Assembly: GCF_048564905.1 (NCBI RefSeq)
Contig: NW_027328901.1
Location: forward strand, 1 to 64,000
DNA length: 64,000 nucleotides
DNA from: Vicugna pacos
Lineage: Eukaryota; Chordata; Mammalia; Artiodactyla; Camelidae
Direction: 5' to 3'
The notes below the pieces were generated by a model that searched no databases, was not told the DNA's origin, and saw only the letters and a program-made list of their open reading frames with translations. Shown here in pieces: positions 24,901 to 37,830 of the stretch (position 1 is its first letter; every line of letters begins with the position of its first letter). The translations under genes and the position numbers were made by a program.

Positions 24901-26460
24901 AGCTGATGACAGGCAGATCTTCCACTGTCTGCCCTTTCAGGTTCTGGAAACTGACCTGTGACCTCAGGTCTTTGGGCAGCAGCAGTATCTCGAACTTACA
25001 CAGCTTCCCGGACCAAACACCTAAGCCAAGCTCCACAGAGGGCGGCAGCCCCTCCATCACACTGATCCACCCACAGAACTCTGCCCGGTTACCTAGGATC
25101 CAACAGCCACAACAAGCCTCGCGGTACACACCAACATTCCACCTGGAATCCAACCGCTAACTGCCATCCCCAATGGCTGCTGCATCTTGTCAGTGTTGGG
25201 GGAGGGGCTGCATCCGACGAGAAGTTCCTAAGGTAAATGTGATTCTACCCACTAGCGTCCCATGGGCCTTTCTTCTTCCCTCTTTCCTTTTGTTCAGATC
25301 TCTATGCACAGTACCAATGGAGGGAAGTGTGTCCCTTTTCAGTTGATGGTTTCACACGTCTTTAAACTTTCTAACAGTTCACAGTACACAGAGACCCACT
25401 AAAGGAGACTTATGTTCCTATAATATCCGTACACCCGGAACACATATGCGTCGCCTGATTTCTGCTGAAACACCCGCACTCTCAGGACATGGATCCATTG
25501 GTTTCATGGGGGCTGAAATTCCAAGAAATGAAACCAACCCCAATGTGCACTTTGCTGTCAGTCTCTTTTGCTCTTAGTACACTTTGGCAGAGCTACTTGC
25601 CTTTGTTATAGGCTTCTTACAATTCTTCTCTACGTAGCCTAGAATATGGCATTCCTTCATCCTGTTGGAAGACATACAAGTCTACATCACGGACTAGGAA
25701 TCCATTTGATTCCAAATCGGCATTAGGGTTAGGTCACGATATGTTCTTATGAATCAAAATTTACGAATATGAATGCACGCCTCCGAATACAAGTGTGCTG
25801 AGTACATGCAAGCCGCGATAATGGGTCGATGCATGCTGAATGATCCTTGACATCACCTTAAGTATTTTCTTTTGAATAATCATGGTTCCCTTGGTAAATA
25901 TCAGCCAACCGTACCATTTTGGTGTTTGCTTGTTGGTTTGATTCTTTGTTGGTCTGCTTCTCGCTTGTATTGCAAACACGACAGGCCATGCATCTCTCCT
26001 TAAGCATGAAACAGAGAGTCAAATAAGCTGATTCACTTAACAGAGTGCTTCCAATCACCTATGATTTCCTGCTTCCCTCTCCCATCTTTAGGGTTTTGAT
26101 GTCCTCCTTGCCTTCTTCTTGTTTCTTCTTTGCCACTCCTGCTCTTCTTGCATTTCCAATAATGGTTTCTTCTTTCCATTTCATCTTGCTGCTTTTCTAT
26201 TCAGGGTAGATTTCTCAACCATTCTTGTAGGATAAGTTTTGAACTGCTGAATTCTTTTAAGATTTGCCGGTTTGTGGAAATTTCTAGCTCTGCCGTTATT
26301 AGGACTGGCGGTCATGTGGCATAGGCTCCCCTAGGTGGCAGCATTTGGCCATTCAGGATATGGTCTGTGTCCTGGCACTCCTCCCTCTCCTGCAATATTG
26401 CTGCCGAGATATCAGCTGAATCCCCTCTTGAGGTTCCCTTGTGACTATGTTGTTTCCTCC
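21169..26460. repeat. Unit 5 (A)
   Basis: The most variable A copy in its first kilobase: private bases near 21,246, 21,616, 21,638, 21,768 and 21,943. From about 22,088 to 22,225 it has B-like bases (gtgcgcagg, ctcagctctgcattctgctc, aatgtcccaatg). Confidence 0.97.
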
Positions 26461-27249
26461 AGGTGCATTTTAAATCACTGTGATATTCGTGAGCTTTGTT
26501 GATTTGAATCATACAGCTGCTGGTAGGTCTATTGGGATTCCACCTCCTTTGGATGCTGTGTAATTCCTGAATTCGCATACATGATTCTTTCTTGGCTTTC
26601 AGGAAGTTTCAGTCTGATTTTTCTACAGATAAATTTTCAGACATTTTTTGTTTCCTTATCTCTTGCTTTTCCATCTGGGACCCTTATGAATTCTAGTCTT
26701 TCATGCCCTGTCTTAACCCAGGGTTCAACAGCAATGTTTACATTGCTTTGCACTTGCTTTCCTATGTCTGCTTCTGACCGAGGTTTTTCTGATCCCATGT
26801 CTTCACAGTCATTCACGCGTCCCTCTGCATTATCTAGTCTGCTTACGACTAAATTTTAGCCCTGATATTATCACATCCATTGAGTTTCCTGATATTTTTT
26901 GGCTCGTCTTTAGACTTTCTCTTCCCCTTTTCCGGTATTCTGCCTTATGTGATTCTGAGACACTGTTGTTTTTCAGTGATTTCCTGACCTCCATTTTCAA
27001 CACATGGTCTGGATAGCGTTTTGCAGTCTAGTTGTTTGAAAGCTTATCTTTTGGGCCTTCAATATCTTTGGAACTGAAAATGGTACTTCCTGTTTCTTTT
27101 ACTGTACTTCTTCACCTCTACTGCTCAGGTAATATCAGGTATGTAATGTGGACTTCTAGGGCTTTGTTAAGTGAAAATTTTAGACTTTTGGCTCTACGCA
27201 ATTCCATGGGATTTCTGTGCGGACAATTTCTCCTAGACATTGATGCCAT
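26201..27249 (-). pseudogene. LINE-1 ORF1 fossil, unit 5/6 junction
   Basis: Matches the reference A copy closely. The pyrimidine-rich spacer beside it carries the aaatttc form shared with units 2, 4 and 6. Confidence 0.85.
26328..26341 (+). promoter_or_regulatory. CTCF-type motif, unit 5
   Basis: cccctaggtggcag, identical to unit 1, same strand. Confidence 0.6.
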
Positions 27250-30200
27250 ATCGTATTCCTGTGTGTGTAGTCTGGTATATCTCCAATTGCTGTTGTTGCA
27301 TTAGTTTTGATGAAAAACCAATACTATTTCGATTTGCATAACTTCATTTTGATAATGCTTATCTCACAATTCTGAAAGTGCGCAGGACACTTCCTCTTGT
27401 GGAAATGAAGCTTTTAAAGGTTCTCAGCTCTGCATTCTGCTCTATGTCATTTTGGAGTGTTTCCAAAACAGCAAACTGAGAGTGCGCTTGTGCTTTGTAG
27501 TTTCACGGGAATGTCCCAATGAAAGCAGTTCTTCTCAGATCTTCTCTGTCTACAGAAACACCAGTGGAAGCATATCTATGGATGTCACATATCAGGGCCT
27601 GCTGGAATGATCCCGCAGACCTACCTTGGTGTCCTCGGTGCCGTACCGTGCTGGTGCCATCCAAAATGTAGCATCCGCTTTAGGGAGATAAGGCTGTAGG
27701 TAATGCTTCCTCTTCTAACGCTGTGGACTTGGACCACTCTTCCTTGTCCTCTCATCCTTGTGGCACGGGTGCACGAAGGCAACCACACAGCTGTTGCGCA
27801 TCCTGTGCCTCAAACCAAACCATAATCCCAGCCCAGGTTATGAATGTAGCAGATCCTAAGGCTTTTCATTCTGATTTCAAAACCAAGGCCCCCTGGATCC
27901 CTCAGACCAGATGAACGATATCTCTGATTCAGCCCCACACGTGCTCTATTGGCAAAATGCCCAATTGGTCCCTGGTCCTGCAGATGCACTGGGTGTGGCC
28001 ATGGGACATATTGGTAATCTCAACCACGTGACCAGTTTTGATGCTTTATCATTGGTACACATTTTGGTTTGCTCTCTTGATTCGACCCACCACATCCCAC
28101 AATGCACTCCAGATCCCTGAGACTCAGCGTGTGCCATCATTCGTAGCCCTATCCCTCACAGAACGTTGCCTCTGCTACCTCAAATGTGGCAGCTGGGATC
28201 TTGGACTCCGAATCAACTGTGGGGATATTTTGCGCTGGTTTCTTTGAGTTCTGTCAGCCAAGCATCTGCTGTGCACTCTTGTAAATCTCAGCACATCACC
28301 TTCTATCCCATGTCTCCTGTCCGCTTGAGAGTGTGCGTCCAAGTTAAACAGAGTTTCACCCTTGTTGCTCCATCACCAGGGGTCAGACCCTCACTGGATT
28401 CCATTTCCTGCTTTGCCTTCTCCTGCTTCCAGGTGTCCTGAGGCCTCATCCTGTCTTTGGAAGTAACTGACCTCTCTTCGGCAAGTGTCCTGTGCCAAGG
28501 GCTGGGTGAGTGGATGTTTCCATTGCTCTGTTCATGGGAGCGAGTGAGTGCAGGTTGCACTTCTTCTCTGCCAACTGGGCATCGATGAATCAACACTATC
28601 CAGATACATTTCACAGAAATGTGATATTTGCTTAGCTCTTTGTTTCTATACAGCCGTGGTGGGAGGGATGGTCCGAATACACCTCTTTTGACATTGTGTT
28701 GATATCTCATTTGCAGTCTTTAAGAAGTTTAAAAGAATTCATTTACATGTTTTGGGAGTTATACGAAAATGAAGTTATTTTTTGAAACACACTCAATCGA
28801 CCTAGAAGCCAGACTTGTCAATTTTGGTAACATTTTGTCAGCTCGACGGAAAACCTAGACAGATAGAATGCAAATTGGCAGTCCAAACTGTTAAAGGGTT
28901 CATGTCGGCTCTTTACGGTTGAAGCCTCCGAAACCAACAGGAACCATGAAATAACTATTGGAAACTTGAAATAACCCCCAAACTTGGATACACTTGTGCA
29001 TTGGTGCCCTTTACTCCCAATGACACCTACTGGCCAATATTGGCATTTCAAGGGGTAACATCCCTCTCTAGGAAAATACAAGAGGAAAGAAACCAAATAT
29101 ATACATGTAGGTTTGAATCCAAAAGCACCTAGAGGCATTCTAGCTAGGAGAACCCTGCTGCAATTATGCTAGTCTATGGAGAACCAGGTGTTCTTCTATC
29201 AGTGATGAGAACGCTTAATCATCCGATCATGTTGGGTAAAGCCATTTAACGCAACCAAGTCTGCACCCGCATGATATAGTGCCCACGGGGGCTTGACTCA
29301 AGTGAAAGACGATCCACATAAGCTGTGTCTTTTATATCATTGGCGACTTTTACAGTACAGTTCTCTTTCTGACTTGTACTATTTACCTATACTGTCTTGA
29401 AAAATTGAGGCCTAATACAGATTCAAGTTCAGTCAGATTCCCCTCTCTTACCACACTCCCTTCACCCCAGGGAAGACATAAACACAACATTTGCTGAATC
29501 TAGCGGAAGGCCATCGTTTCTAGGTGTGAGCTAAGTATTCAATTCCTATCTATTTCAGCCAAGTTTATTGGACCTTTAAGGAGTTCACTGTTGTTCACAG
29601 AGTGTGAAGCTGGAGGAACTCTGATTCTAGGAGGGGCTTGTTTTACTCGTAATGGCTTCATTGCAGCTCAGCTACTGATCCTTCAAAATGGATGCCTGTG
29701 TGGAGGGGAGGGAAGGCAAGTGCTTGCTAGCTAGGCCCAAACCTGGGAAAAGGCTTACCTGGGCTTGGTGAATTCTGGTCTGAATGGCTTGGGAAGGCCC
29801 CTTGGGAAGTGTGGATTCCCATGACCTCTTCCAAGAACAGGAGCGTTTTGATCATCTCTGCCATCTCTTCTCTTGCAGACGTCAGGGACCTTGGACCCGT
29901 TCTTGGAGAAGAGAATTGAGGAACTTCCTCAAGTCCACGTTGGCACTCCGTATGTTTCTGCCAGTATCAGCGAGGTTCAATATGTCTCATGAATGTCTTT
30001 TGAGCCTGGTATCCTCTACAGCTGTCTCCACGCCAGTATTCTCCATTGTAGCAGAACATCTCTCATCCATGTGTTCGCATCTCTCCTCAATCCGTTCAGC
30101 CAGCTTTTCGGCCAGCTTCTCTTCGTGTCTCCCCTAAAGTTGACTTCACCAGGACTGGGCAAGTCTGAAAGTACCTCGGAGCCTCACCAGTAAGCTGATG

Positions 30201-31752
30201 ACAGGCAGATCTTCCACTGTCTGCCCTTTCAGGTTCTGGAAACTGACCTGTGACCTCAGGTCTTTGGGCAGCAGCAGTATCTCGAACTTACACAGCTTCC
30301 CGGACCAAACACCTAAGCCAAGCTCCACAGAGGGCGGCAGCCCCTCCATCACACTGATCCACCCACAGAACTCTGCCCGGTTACCTAGGATCCAACAGCC
30401 ACAACAAGCCTCGTGGTACACACCAACATTCCACCTGGAATCCAACCGCTAACTGCCATCCCCAATGGCTGCTGCATCTTGTCAGTGTTGGGGGAGGGGC
30501 TGCATCCGACGAGAAGTTCCTAAGGTAAATGTGATTCTACCCACTAGCGTCCCATGGGCCTTTCTTCTTCCCTCTTTCCTTTTGTTCAGATCTCTATGCA
30601 CAGTACCAATGGAGGGAAGTGTGTCCCTTTTCAGTTGATGGTTTCACACGTCTTTAAACTTTCTAACAGTTCACAGTACACAGAGACCCACTAAAGGAGA
30701 CTTATGTTCCTATAATATCCGTACACCCGGAACACATATGCGTCGCCTGATTTCTGCTGAAACACCCGCACTCTCAGGACATGGATCCATTGGTTTCATG
30801 GGGGCTGAAATTCCAAGAAATGAAACCAACCCCAATGTGCACTTTGCTGTCAGTCTCTTTTGCTCTTAGTACACTTTGGCAGAGCTACTTGCCTTTGTTA
30901 TAGGCTTCTTACAATTCTTCTCTACGTAGCCTAGAATATGGCATTCCTTCATCCTGTTGGAAGACATACAAGTCTACATCACGGACTAGGAATCCATTTG
31001 ATTCCAAATCGGCATTAGGGTTAGGTCACGATATGTTCTTATGAATCAAAATTTACGAATATGAATGCACGCCTCCGAATACAAGTGTGCTGAGTACATG
31101 CAAGCCGCGATAATGGGTCGATGCATGCTGAATGATCCTTGACATCACCTTAAGTATTTTCTTTTGAATAATCATGGTTCCCTTGGTAAATATCAGCCAA
31201 CCGTACCATTTTGGTGTTTGCTTGTTGGTTTGATTCTTTGTTGGTCTGCTTCTCGCTTGTATTGCAAACACGACAGGCCATGCATCTCTCCTTAAGCATG
31301 AAACAGAGAGTCAAATAAGCTGATTCACTTAACAGAGTGCTTCCAATCACCTATGATTTCCTGCTTCCCTCTCCCATCTTTAGGGTTTTGATGTCCTCCT
31401 TGCCTTCTTCTTGTTTCTTCTTTGCCACTCCTGCTCTTCTTGCATTTCCAATAATGGTTTCTTCTTTCCATTTCATCTTGCTGCTTTTCTATTCAGGGTA
31501 GATTTCTCAACCATTCTTGTAGGATAAGTTTTGAACTGCTGAATTCTTTTAAGATTTGCCGGTTTGTGGAAATTTCTAGCTCTGCCGTTATTAGGACTGG
31601 CGGTCATGTGGCATAGGCTCCCCTAGGTGGCAGCATTTGGCCATTCAGGATATGGTCTGTGTCCTGGCACTCCTCCCTCTCCTGCAATATTGCTGCCGAG
31701 ATATCAGCTGAATCCCCTCTTGAGGTTCCCTTGTGACTATGTTGTTTCCTCC
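26461..31752. repeat. Unit 6 (A)
   Basis: Private bases near 27,255 (cgtattcctg), 27,502 (gtttcacggg), 27,540 (agatcttc) and 30,414 (cctcgtggtac, which matches B here). It carries the same B-like bases near 27,380-27,515 as unit 5. Confidence 0.97.
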
Positions 31753-32541
31753 AGGTGCATTTTAAATCACTGTGATATTCGTGAGCTTTGTTGATTTGAA
31801 TCATACAGCTGCTGGTAGGTCTATTGGGATTCCACCTCCTTTGGATGCTGTGTAATTCCTGAATTCGCATACATGATTCTTTCTTGGCTTTCAGGAAGTT
31901 TCAGTCTGATTTTTCTACAGATAAATTTTCAGACATTTTTTGTTTCCTTATCTCTTGCTTTTCCATCTGGGACCCTTATGAATTCTAGTCTTTCATGCCC
32001 TGTCTTAACCCAGGGTTCAACAGCAATGTTTACATTGCTTTGCACTTGCTTTCCTATGTCTGCTTCTGACCGAGGTTTTTCTGATCCCATGCCTTCACAG
32101 CCATTCACGCGTCCCTCTGCATTATCTAGTCTGCTTACGACTAAATTTTAGCCCTGATATTATCACATCCATTGAGTTTCCTGATATTTTTTGGCTCGTC
32201 TTTAGACTTTCTCTTCCCCTTTTCCGGTATTCTGCCTTATGTGATTCTGAGACACTGTTGTTTTTCAGTGATTTCCTGACCTCCGTTTTCAACACATGGT
32301 CTGGATAGCGTTTTGCAGTCTAGTTGTTTGAAAGCTTATCTTTTGGGCCTTCAATATCTTTGGAACTGAAAATGGTACTTCCTGTTTCTTTTACTGTACT
32401 TCTTCACCTCTACTGCTCAGGTAATATCAGGTATGCAATGTGGACTTCTAGGGCTTTGTTAAGTGAAAATTTTAGACTTTTGGCTCTACGCAATTCCATG
32501 GGATTTCTGTGCGGACAATTTCTCCTAGACATTGATGCCAT
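31493..32541 (-). pseudogene. LINE-1 ORF1 fossil, unit 6/7 junction
   Basis: The last A-type ORF1 fossil. It ends about 140 bases left of the A/B junction and shares rare changes with the copy at 15617-16665. Confidence 0.85.
31620..31633 (+). promoter_or_regulatory. CTCF-type motif, unit 6
   Basis: cccctaggtggcag, the last A-form motif before the A/B junction. Confidence 0.6.
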
Positions 32542-32682
32542 ATCGTGTTCCTGTGTGTGTTGTCTGGTATATCTCCAATTGCTGTTGTTGCATTAGTTTT
32601 GATGAAAAACCAATACTATTTCGATTTGCATAACTTCATTTTGATAATGCTTATCTCACAATTCTGAAAGTGCGCAGGACAC

Positions 32683-32794
32683 GGCCTCTTGTGGAAATGA
32701 AGCTTTTAAAGGTTCTCAGCTCTGCATTCTGCTCTATGTCATTTTGGAGTGTTTCCAAAACAGCAAACTGAGAGTGCGCTTGTGCTTTGTAGTG
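32683..32794. other. A-to-B junction inside unit 7
   Basis: Left of this zone unit 7 follows A (gaaaaaccaatac, ttgcataacttcattttgataatgc). At 32,683-32,684 it has the B bases gg (A has tt), at 32,696-32,703 it returns to the A string gaagcttttaaagg, and from 32,794 (agtgccacgg, A has agttccacgg) it is steadily B. An alternation this fine suggests a recombination crossover with conversion patches, not a single clean join. Confidence 0.8.
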
Positions 32795-35700
32795 CCACGG
32801 GAATGTCCCAATGAAAGCAGTTTTTCCCAGAGTTTCTCTGTCTACTGAAACACCAGTGGAAGCACATCCATGGATGTCACAAATCAGGGCCTGCTGGAAT
32901 GATCCCGCAGACCGACCTTGGTGTCCTCGCTGCCGTACCGTGCCGGTGCCATCCAAAATGTAGCATCCGATTTTGGGAGATAGTGCTGAAAGAAATGCTT
33001 CCCCTTCTCACGCTGTGGACTTGGACCACTCTACCTTGTCCTATCATCCTTGTGGCACGGGTGCACGAAGGCCACCACAGAGCTGTTGCGCATCCTGCGC
33101 CTCAAACCAAACCATAATCCCAGCCCAGGTTATGAATGTAGCAGATCCTAAGGCTTTTCATTCTGATTTCAAACCCAAGGCCCTCTGGATCCCTCAGACC
33201 AGATGCACGAAAGCTCTGATTCAGCCCCACACGTGCTCTATTGGCAAAATGCCCAATTGGTCCCTGGTCCTGCAGATGCACTGGGTGTGGCCATGGGACA
33301 TATCGGTAATCTCAACCACGCGAACAGTGTGGTTGATTTATCATTGGTACACTGTTCGGTTTGCTCTCTTGATTAGACCCACCACATCCCACAACGCACT
33401 CCAGATCCCTGAGACTCAGCGTATGCCATCAACCGTAGCCCTATACCTCACTTACCGATGCCCCTGCTAACTGTAATTTGGCATCACGGATCTTGGTCTC
33501 AGAATCAACTGTGGGGATATTTTGCGCTGGTTTCTTTGAGTTCTGTCAGCCAAGCATCTGCTGTGCACTCTTGTAAATCTCAGCACATCACTTTCAATCT
33601 CATGTCTCCTGTCCGCTTGAGAGGGTGTGTCCAAGTTAAACAGGGTTTCACCCTTGTTGGTCAGACCCTGCACTGGTTTCCATTCCCTGCTTTGCCTTCT
33701 CCTGCTTCCAGGTGTCCTGAGGCCTCATCCTGTCTTTGGAAGTAACAGAACTCTCTTCGGCAAGTGTCCTGTGCCAAAGGCTGGGTGAGTGGAGTTTTAC
33801 ATTTCTCTGTACAAGGGAGCGCATGAGTGCAGGTTGCACTTCTTCTCTGCCAACTGGGCATCGATGAATCAACACTATCCAGATACATTTCACTGAAATG
33901 TGATATTTGCTTAGCTCTTTGTTTTATACAGCCGTGGTGGGAGGGGTTGTCCAAAGAAAACTGTTTTGACATTGTGTTGATATCTCATTTGCAGTCTTTA
34001 AGAATTTTAACAGAATTCATTTCCATGTTTTGGGAGTTATACGAAAATGAAGTTATTTTTTGAAACACACTAAATCGACCTAGAAACCAGACTTGTCAAT
34101 TTTGGTAACATTTTGTCTGCTCTAAGAAAACCTAGACAGATAGAATGCAAACTAGCAGTCCAAACTGTTAAAGGAGTCATGTCTGCTCTTTACGGTTGAA
34201 GCCTCCGAGACCAACAGGAAACATGAAATAACTATTGGAAACATGAAATAACCCCCAACCATGGATACACTTGGGCATGTGGTGCCCTTTAGACCTATTT
34301 GTCACCTACTGGCCAATGTTGGCATTTCAAGGGGTAACATCCCTCTCTAGGAAAATACAAGAGGAAACAAACCAAATATATACATTTAGGTTTGAATCCA
34401 AAAGCAACTAGAGGCATTATAACTAGGACAACTCTGCTGCATTTATGCTTGTCTATGGAGAACCTGGTGTTATTCTATCAGTGATGAGAACAGTTAATCT
34501 TTCGATCATGTTGGGTAAAGCCATTTAACGCAACCAAGTCTGCACCCACATGACATAGTGCCCCCGGGGGCTTGACTGAAGTGAAAGACGATCCACATAA
34601 GCTGTGTCATTTATGTCATTGGCGACTTTTACAGTAAACTTCACTTTCTGACTTGTACTATTTACCTATACTGTCTTGAAAAACTGAGGCCTAATACAGA
34701 TTCAAGTTCAGTCAAAGATTCCCCTCACTTACCACACTCCCTTCACCCCAGGGAAGACATAAACACAACATCTGTTGAATCTAGCGGAAGGCCATCGTTT
34801 CTAGGTGTGAGCTAAGTATTCAATTCCTATCTATTTCAGCCGAGACTATTTGACCTTTAAGGAGTTCACTGTTGTTCACAGATTGTGAAGCTGGAGGAAC
34901 TCTGATTCTAGGAGGGACTTGCCCTTCTCCTAATGGCTTCATTGCCGCTCAGGTACTGAACCTTCAAAATGGATGCGTGAGTGGAGGGGAGGGAAGGGCA
35001 AGTGCTTGCTCGCTAGGCCCAAACCTGGGAAAAGGCTTACCTGGGCTTGGTGAATTTTGGTCTGAATGGCTTGGGAAGGCCCCTTGGGACGTGTGGATTC
35101 TCACGACCTCTTCCAAGAACAGGAGCGTTTTGATCATCTCTGCCATCTCTTCTCTTGCACACGTCAGGGACCTTGGACCCGTTCTTGGAGAAGAGAATTG
35201 AGGAACTTCCTCAAGTCCACGTTGGCACTCCGTATGTTTCTGCCAGTATCAGCGAGGTTCAATATGTCTCCTGAATGTCTTTTGAGCCTGGTATCCTCTA
35301 CAGCTGTCTCCACGCCAGTATTCTCCATTGTAACAGAACATCTCTCATCCTTGTGTTCGCATCTCTCCTCAATCCGTGCAGCCAGCTTTTCGGCCAGCTT
35401 CTCTTCGTGACTCCCCTAAAGTCGACTTCACCAGGACTGGGCAAGTCTGAAAGTACCTCGGAGCCTCACCAGTAAGCTGATGACAGGCAGATCTTCCACT
35501 GTCTGCCCTTTCAGGTTCTGGAAACTGACCTGTGAACTCAGGTCTTTGGGCAGCAGAAGTATCTCTAACTTACACAGCTTCCCGGACCAAACACCTAAGC
35601 CAAGCTCCACAGAGGCCTGCAGCCCCTCCATCACACTGATCCACCCACAGAACTCGGCCCGGTTACCTAGGATCCAACAGCCACAACAAGCCTCGTGGAA

Positions 35701-36781
35701 CACACCAACATTCCACCTGGAATCCAACCGGTAACTGCCATCCCCAATGGCTGCTGCATCTTGTCAGTGTTGGGGGAGGGGCTGCATCCGACGAGAGGTT
35801 CCTAAAGTCAATGTGGTTCTGCCCACTAGCGTCCCATGGGCCTTTCTTCTTCCCTCTTTCCTTTTGTTCAGATCTGTATGCACAGTACCAATGGAGAGAA
35901 GTGTGTCCCTTTTCAGTTGAAGGTTTCACACGTCTTTAAACTTTCTAAGAGTTCACAGTACACAGAGACCCAGTAAAGGAGACTTATGTTCCTATAATAT
36001 CCGTACAACCGGAATACATATGCGTCGCATGATTTCTGCTGAAAAACCCACACTCTCAGGACATGGATCTATTGGTTTCATGGGGGCTGAATTTCCAAGA
36101 AATGAAACCAACCCCAATGTGCACTTTACTGTCTGTCTCTTTTGCTCTTAGTACACTTTGGCAGAGCTACTTGCCTTTGTTATAGGCTTCTTACAATTCT
36201 TCTCTACGTAGCGTAGAATATGGCATTCCTTCGTCCTGTTGGAAGACATACAAGACTACATCACGGACTAGGAATACATTGGATTCCAAATCGGCATTTG
36301 GGTGAGGTCACGATATGCTCTTATGAATCTATATTTACGAATATGAATGCACGCCTCTGATTTCCGAATACAAGTGTGCTGAGTACATGCAAGCCGCAAT
36401 ACTGGGTCGATGCGTGCTGAATGATCCTTGACATCACCTTGAGTATTTTATTTGAATAATCATGTTTCCCATGGTATATGTCAGCCAACCGTACCATTTT
36501 GATGCATGTTTGTTGGTTTGATTCTTTGTTGGTCTGCTTCTCACTTGTTTTGCAAACACGTCAGGACATGCATCTCTCCTTTCGCTTCAAACAGAGAGTC
36601 AAATAAGCTGATTCACTTAAGAGAGTGCTTCCAATCACCTATGATTTCCTGCTTCCCTCTCCAATCTTTAAGGTTTTGATGTCCTCCTTGCCTTCTTCTT
36701 GTTTCTTCTTTGCCACTCATGCTCTTCTTGCATTTCCAATAATGGTTTTCTTCTTTCCATTTCATCTTGCTGCTTTTCTAT

Positions 36782-37830
36782 TCCGGGGAGTATTCTCAAC
36801 CTTCCTTTTAGAAGAAGTTTTGAACTGCTGAATTCTTTTATGATTTGCTGGTCTGTGGATTGCTCTAGCTCTGCCGTTATTACAAATGGTGGTCATGTGG
36901 CATAGGCTACCCTAGGTGGCAGCCTTTGGCCATTCAGGATATGGTCTGTGTCCTGGCACTCCTCCCTGTCCTGCAATATTGCTGCCGAGTTATAAGCTGA
37001 AACCCCTCTGGAGTTTCCCTTGTGACTATGTTGTTTCCTCCAGGTGCATTTTAAATCACTGTGATATTCGTGAACTTTGTTGATTGGAATCATACAGCTG
37101 CTGGTAGGTCTATTGGGATTCCACCTCCTTTGGATGCTGTGTAATTCCTGAATTCGCATAGGTGATTTTTTCTTGGCTTTCAACAAGTTTCAGTCTGATA
37201 TTTCTACAGATAAATTTTCAGACATATTTTATTTCTTTATCTCTTGCTTTTCCATCTGGGACTCTTATGAATTCTAGTCTTTCATGCCCTGTCTTAACCC
37301 AGGATACAACAGCAATATTTTCATTGTTTTGCACTTGCTTTCCTATGTCCGAATCTGACCGAGGGATTTCTGTTCCCCTGTCTTCACAGTCATTCACGCG
37401 TCCCTCTGCATTATCTAGTCTGCTAAGGACTGAATTTTAGCCCTGATATTATCACATCCACTGAGTTTTCTGATATGTTTTGGCTCGTCTTTAGACTTTC
37501 TCTTCCCCTTTTCTTGTATTCTACCTTTTGTGATTCTGAGACCCTTTTGTTTTTCAGTGTTTTCCTGACCTCCATTTTCAACACTTGGACTGCATAGCGT
37601 TTTGCAGTCTAGTTGTATGAAAGCTTATCTTTTGGGACTTCAATATCTTTGGAACTGAAAATGGTACTTCCTGTTTCTTTTACTGTACTTCTTCATCTCT
37701 ACTGGTCAGGTTATATCACGTATCTAATGTAGATTTTTAGGGCTATGTTAAGTGAAAATTTTAGACTCTTGTCTCTACGCAATTCCAAGGGATTTCTGTG
37801 AGGACAATTTCTCCTAGACATTGATGCCAT
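36782..37830 (-). pseudogene. LINE-1 ORF1 fossil, unit 7/8 junction (B type)
   Basis: In B the base matching the A stop at 5033-5035 is changed (minus strand GGA, not TGA). The C-terminal domain is preceded by an open MLKAKKK stretch, giving 97 open codons at 37186-36893. The same ORF1 landmarks are present, so the fossil predates the A/B split. Confidence 0.84.
36909..36922 (+). promoter_or_regulatory. CTCF-type motif, unit 7 (B form)
   Basis: accctaggtggcag, 12 of 14 consensus positions; a weaker match than in A. Confidence 0.5.

Larger units (their letters stand above)
1..32690. repeat. Subfamily A array block (units 1-6 and the start of unit 7)
   Basis: These copies share diagnostic bases absent from the right half: gttgctccatcaccagg near 1,910, ccaatattggcattt near 2,574, cgcctccgaatac near 4,610 (lacking a 7-base stretch found in B), and a single C in the motif cccctaggtggcag where B has ac. 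Copies differ by a handful of substitutions and no length change, so homogenisation was very recent or is continuing. The right edge is set by the switch to B bases between about 32,683 and 32,794. Confidence 0.93.
31753..37041. repeat. Unit 7, A/B hybrid
   Basis: The first ~930 bases are A and share rare bases with unit 4 (32,089-32,103 and 32,281-32,291); the remaining ~4.3 kb are B. Length is 5,289. Small deletions distinguish it from other B copies, for example ttgttttatacag near 33,920 and gtattttatttgaata near 36,445. Confidence 0.95.
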
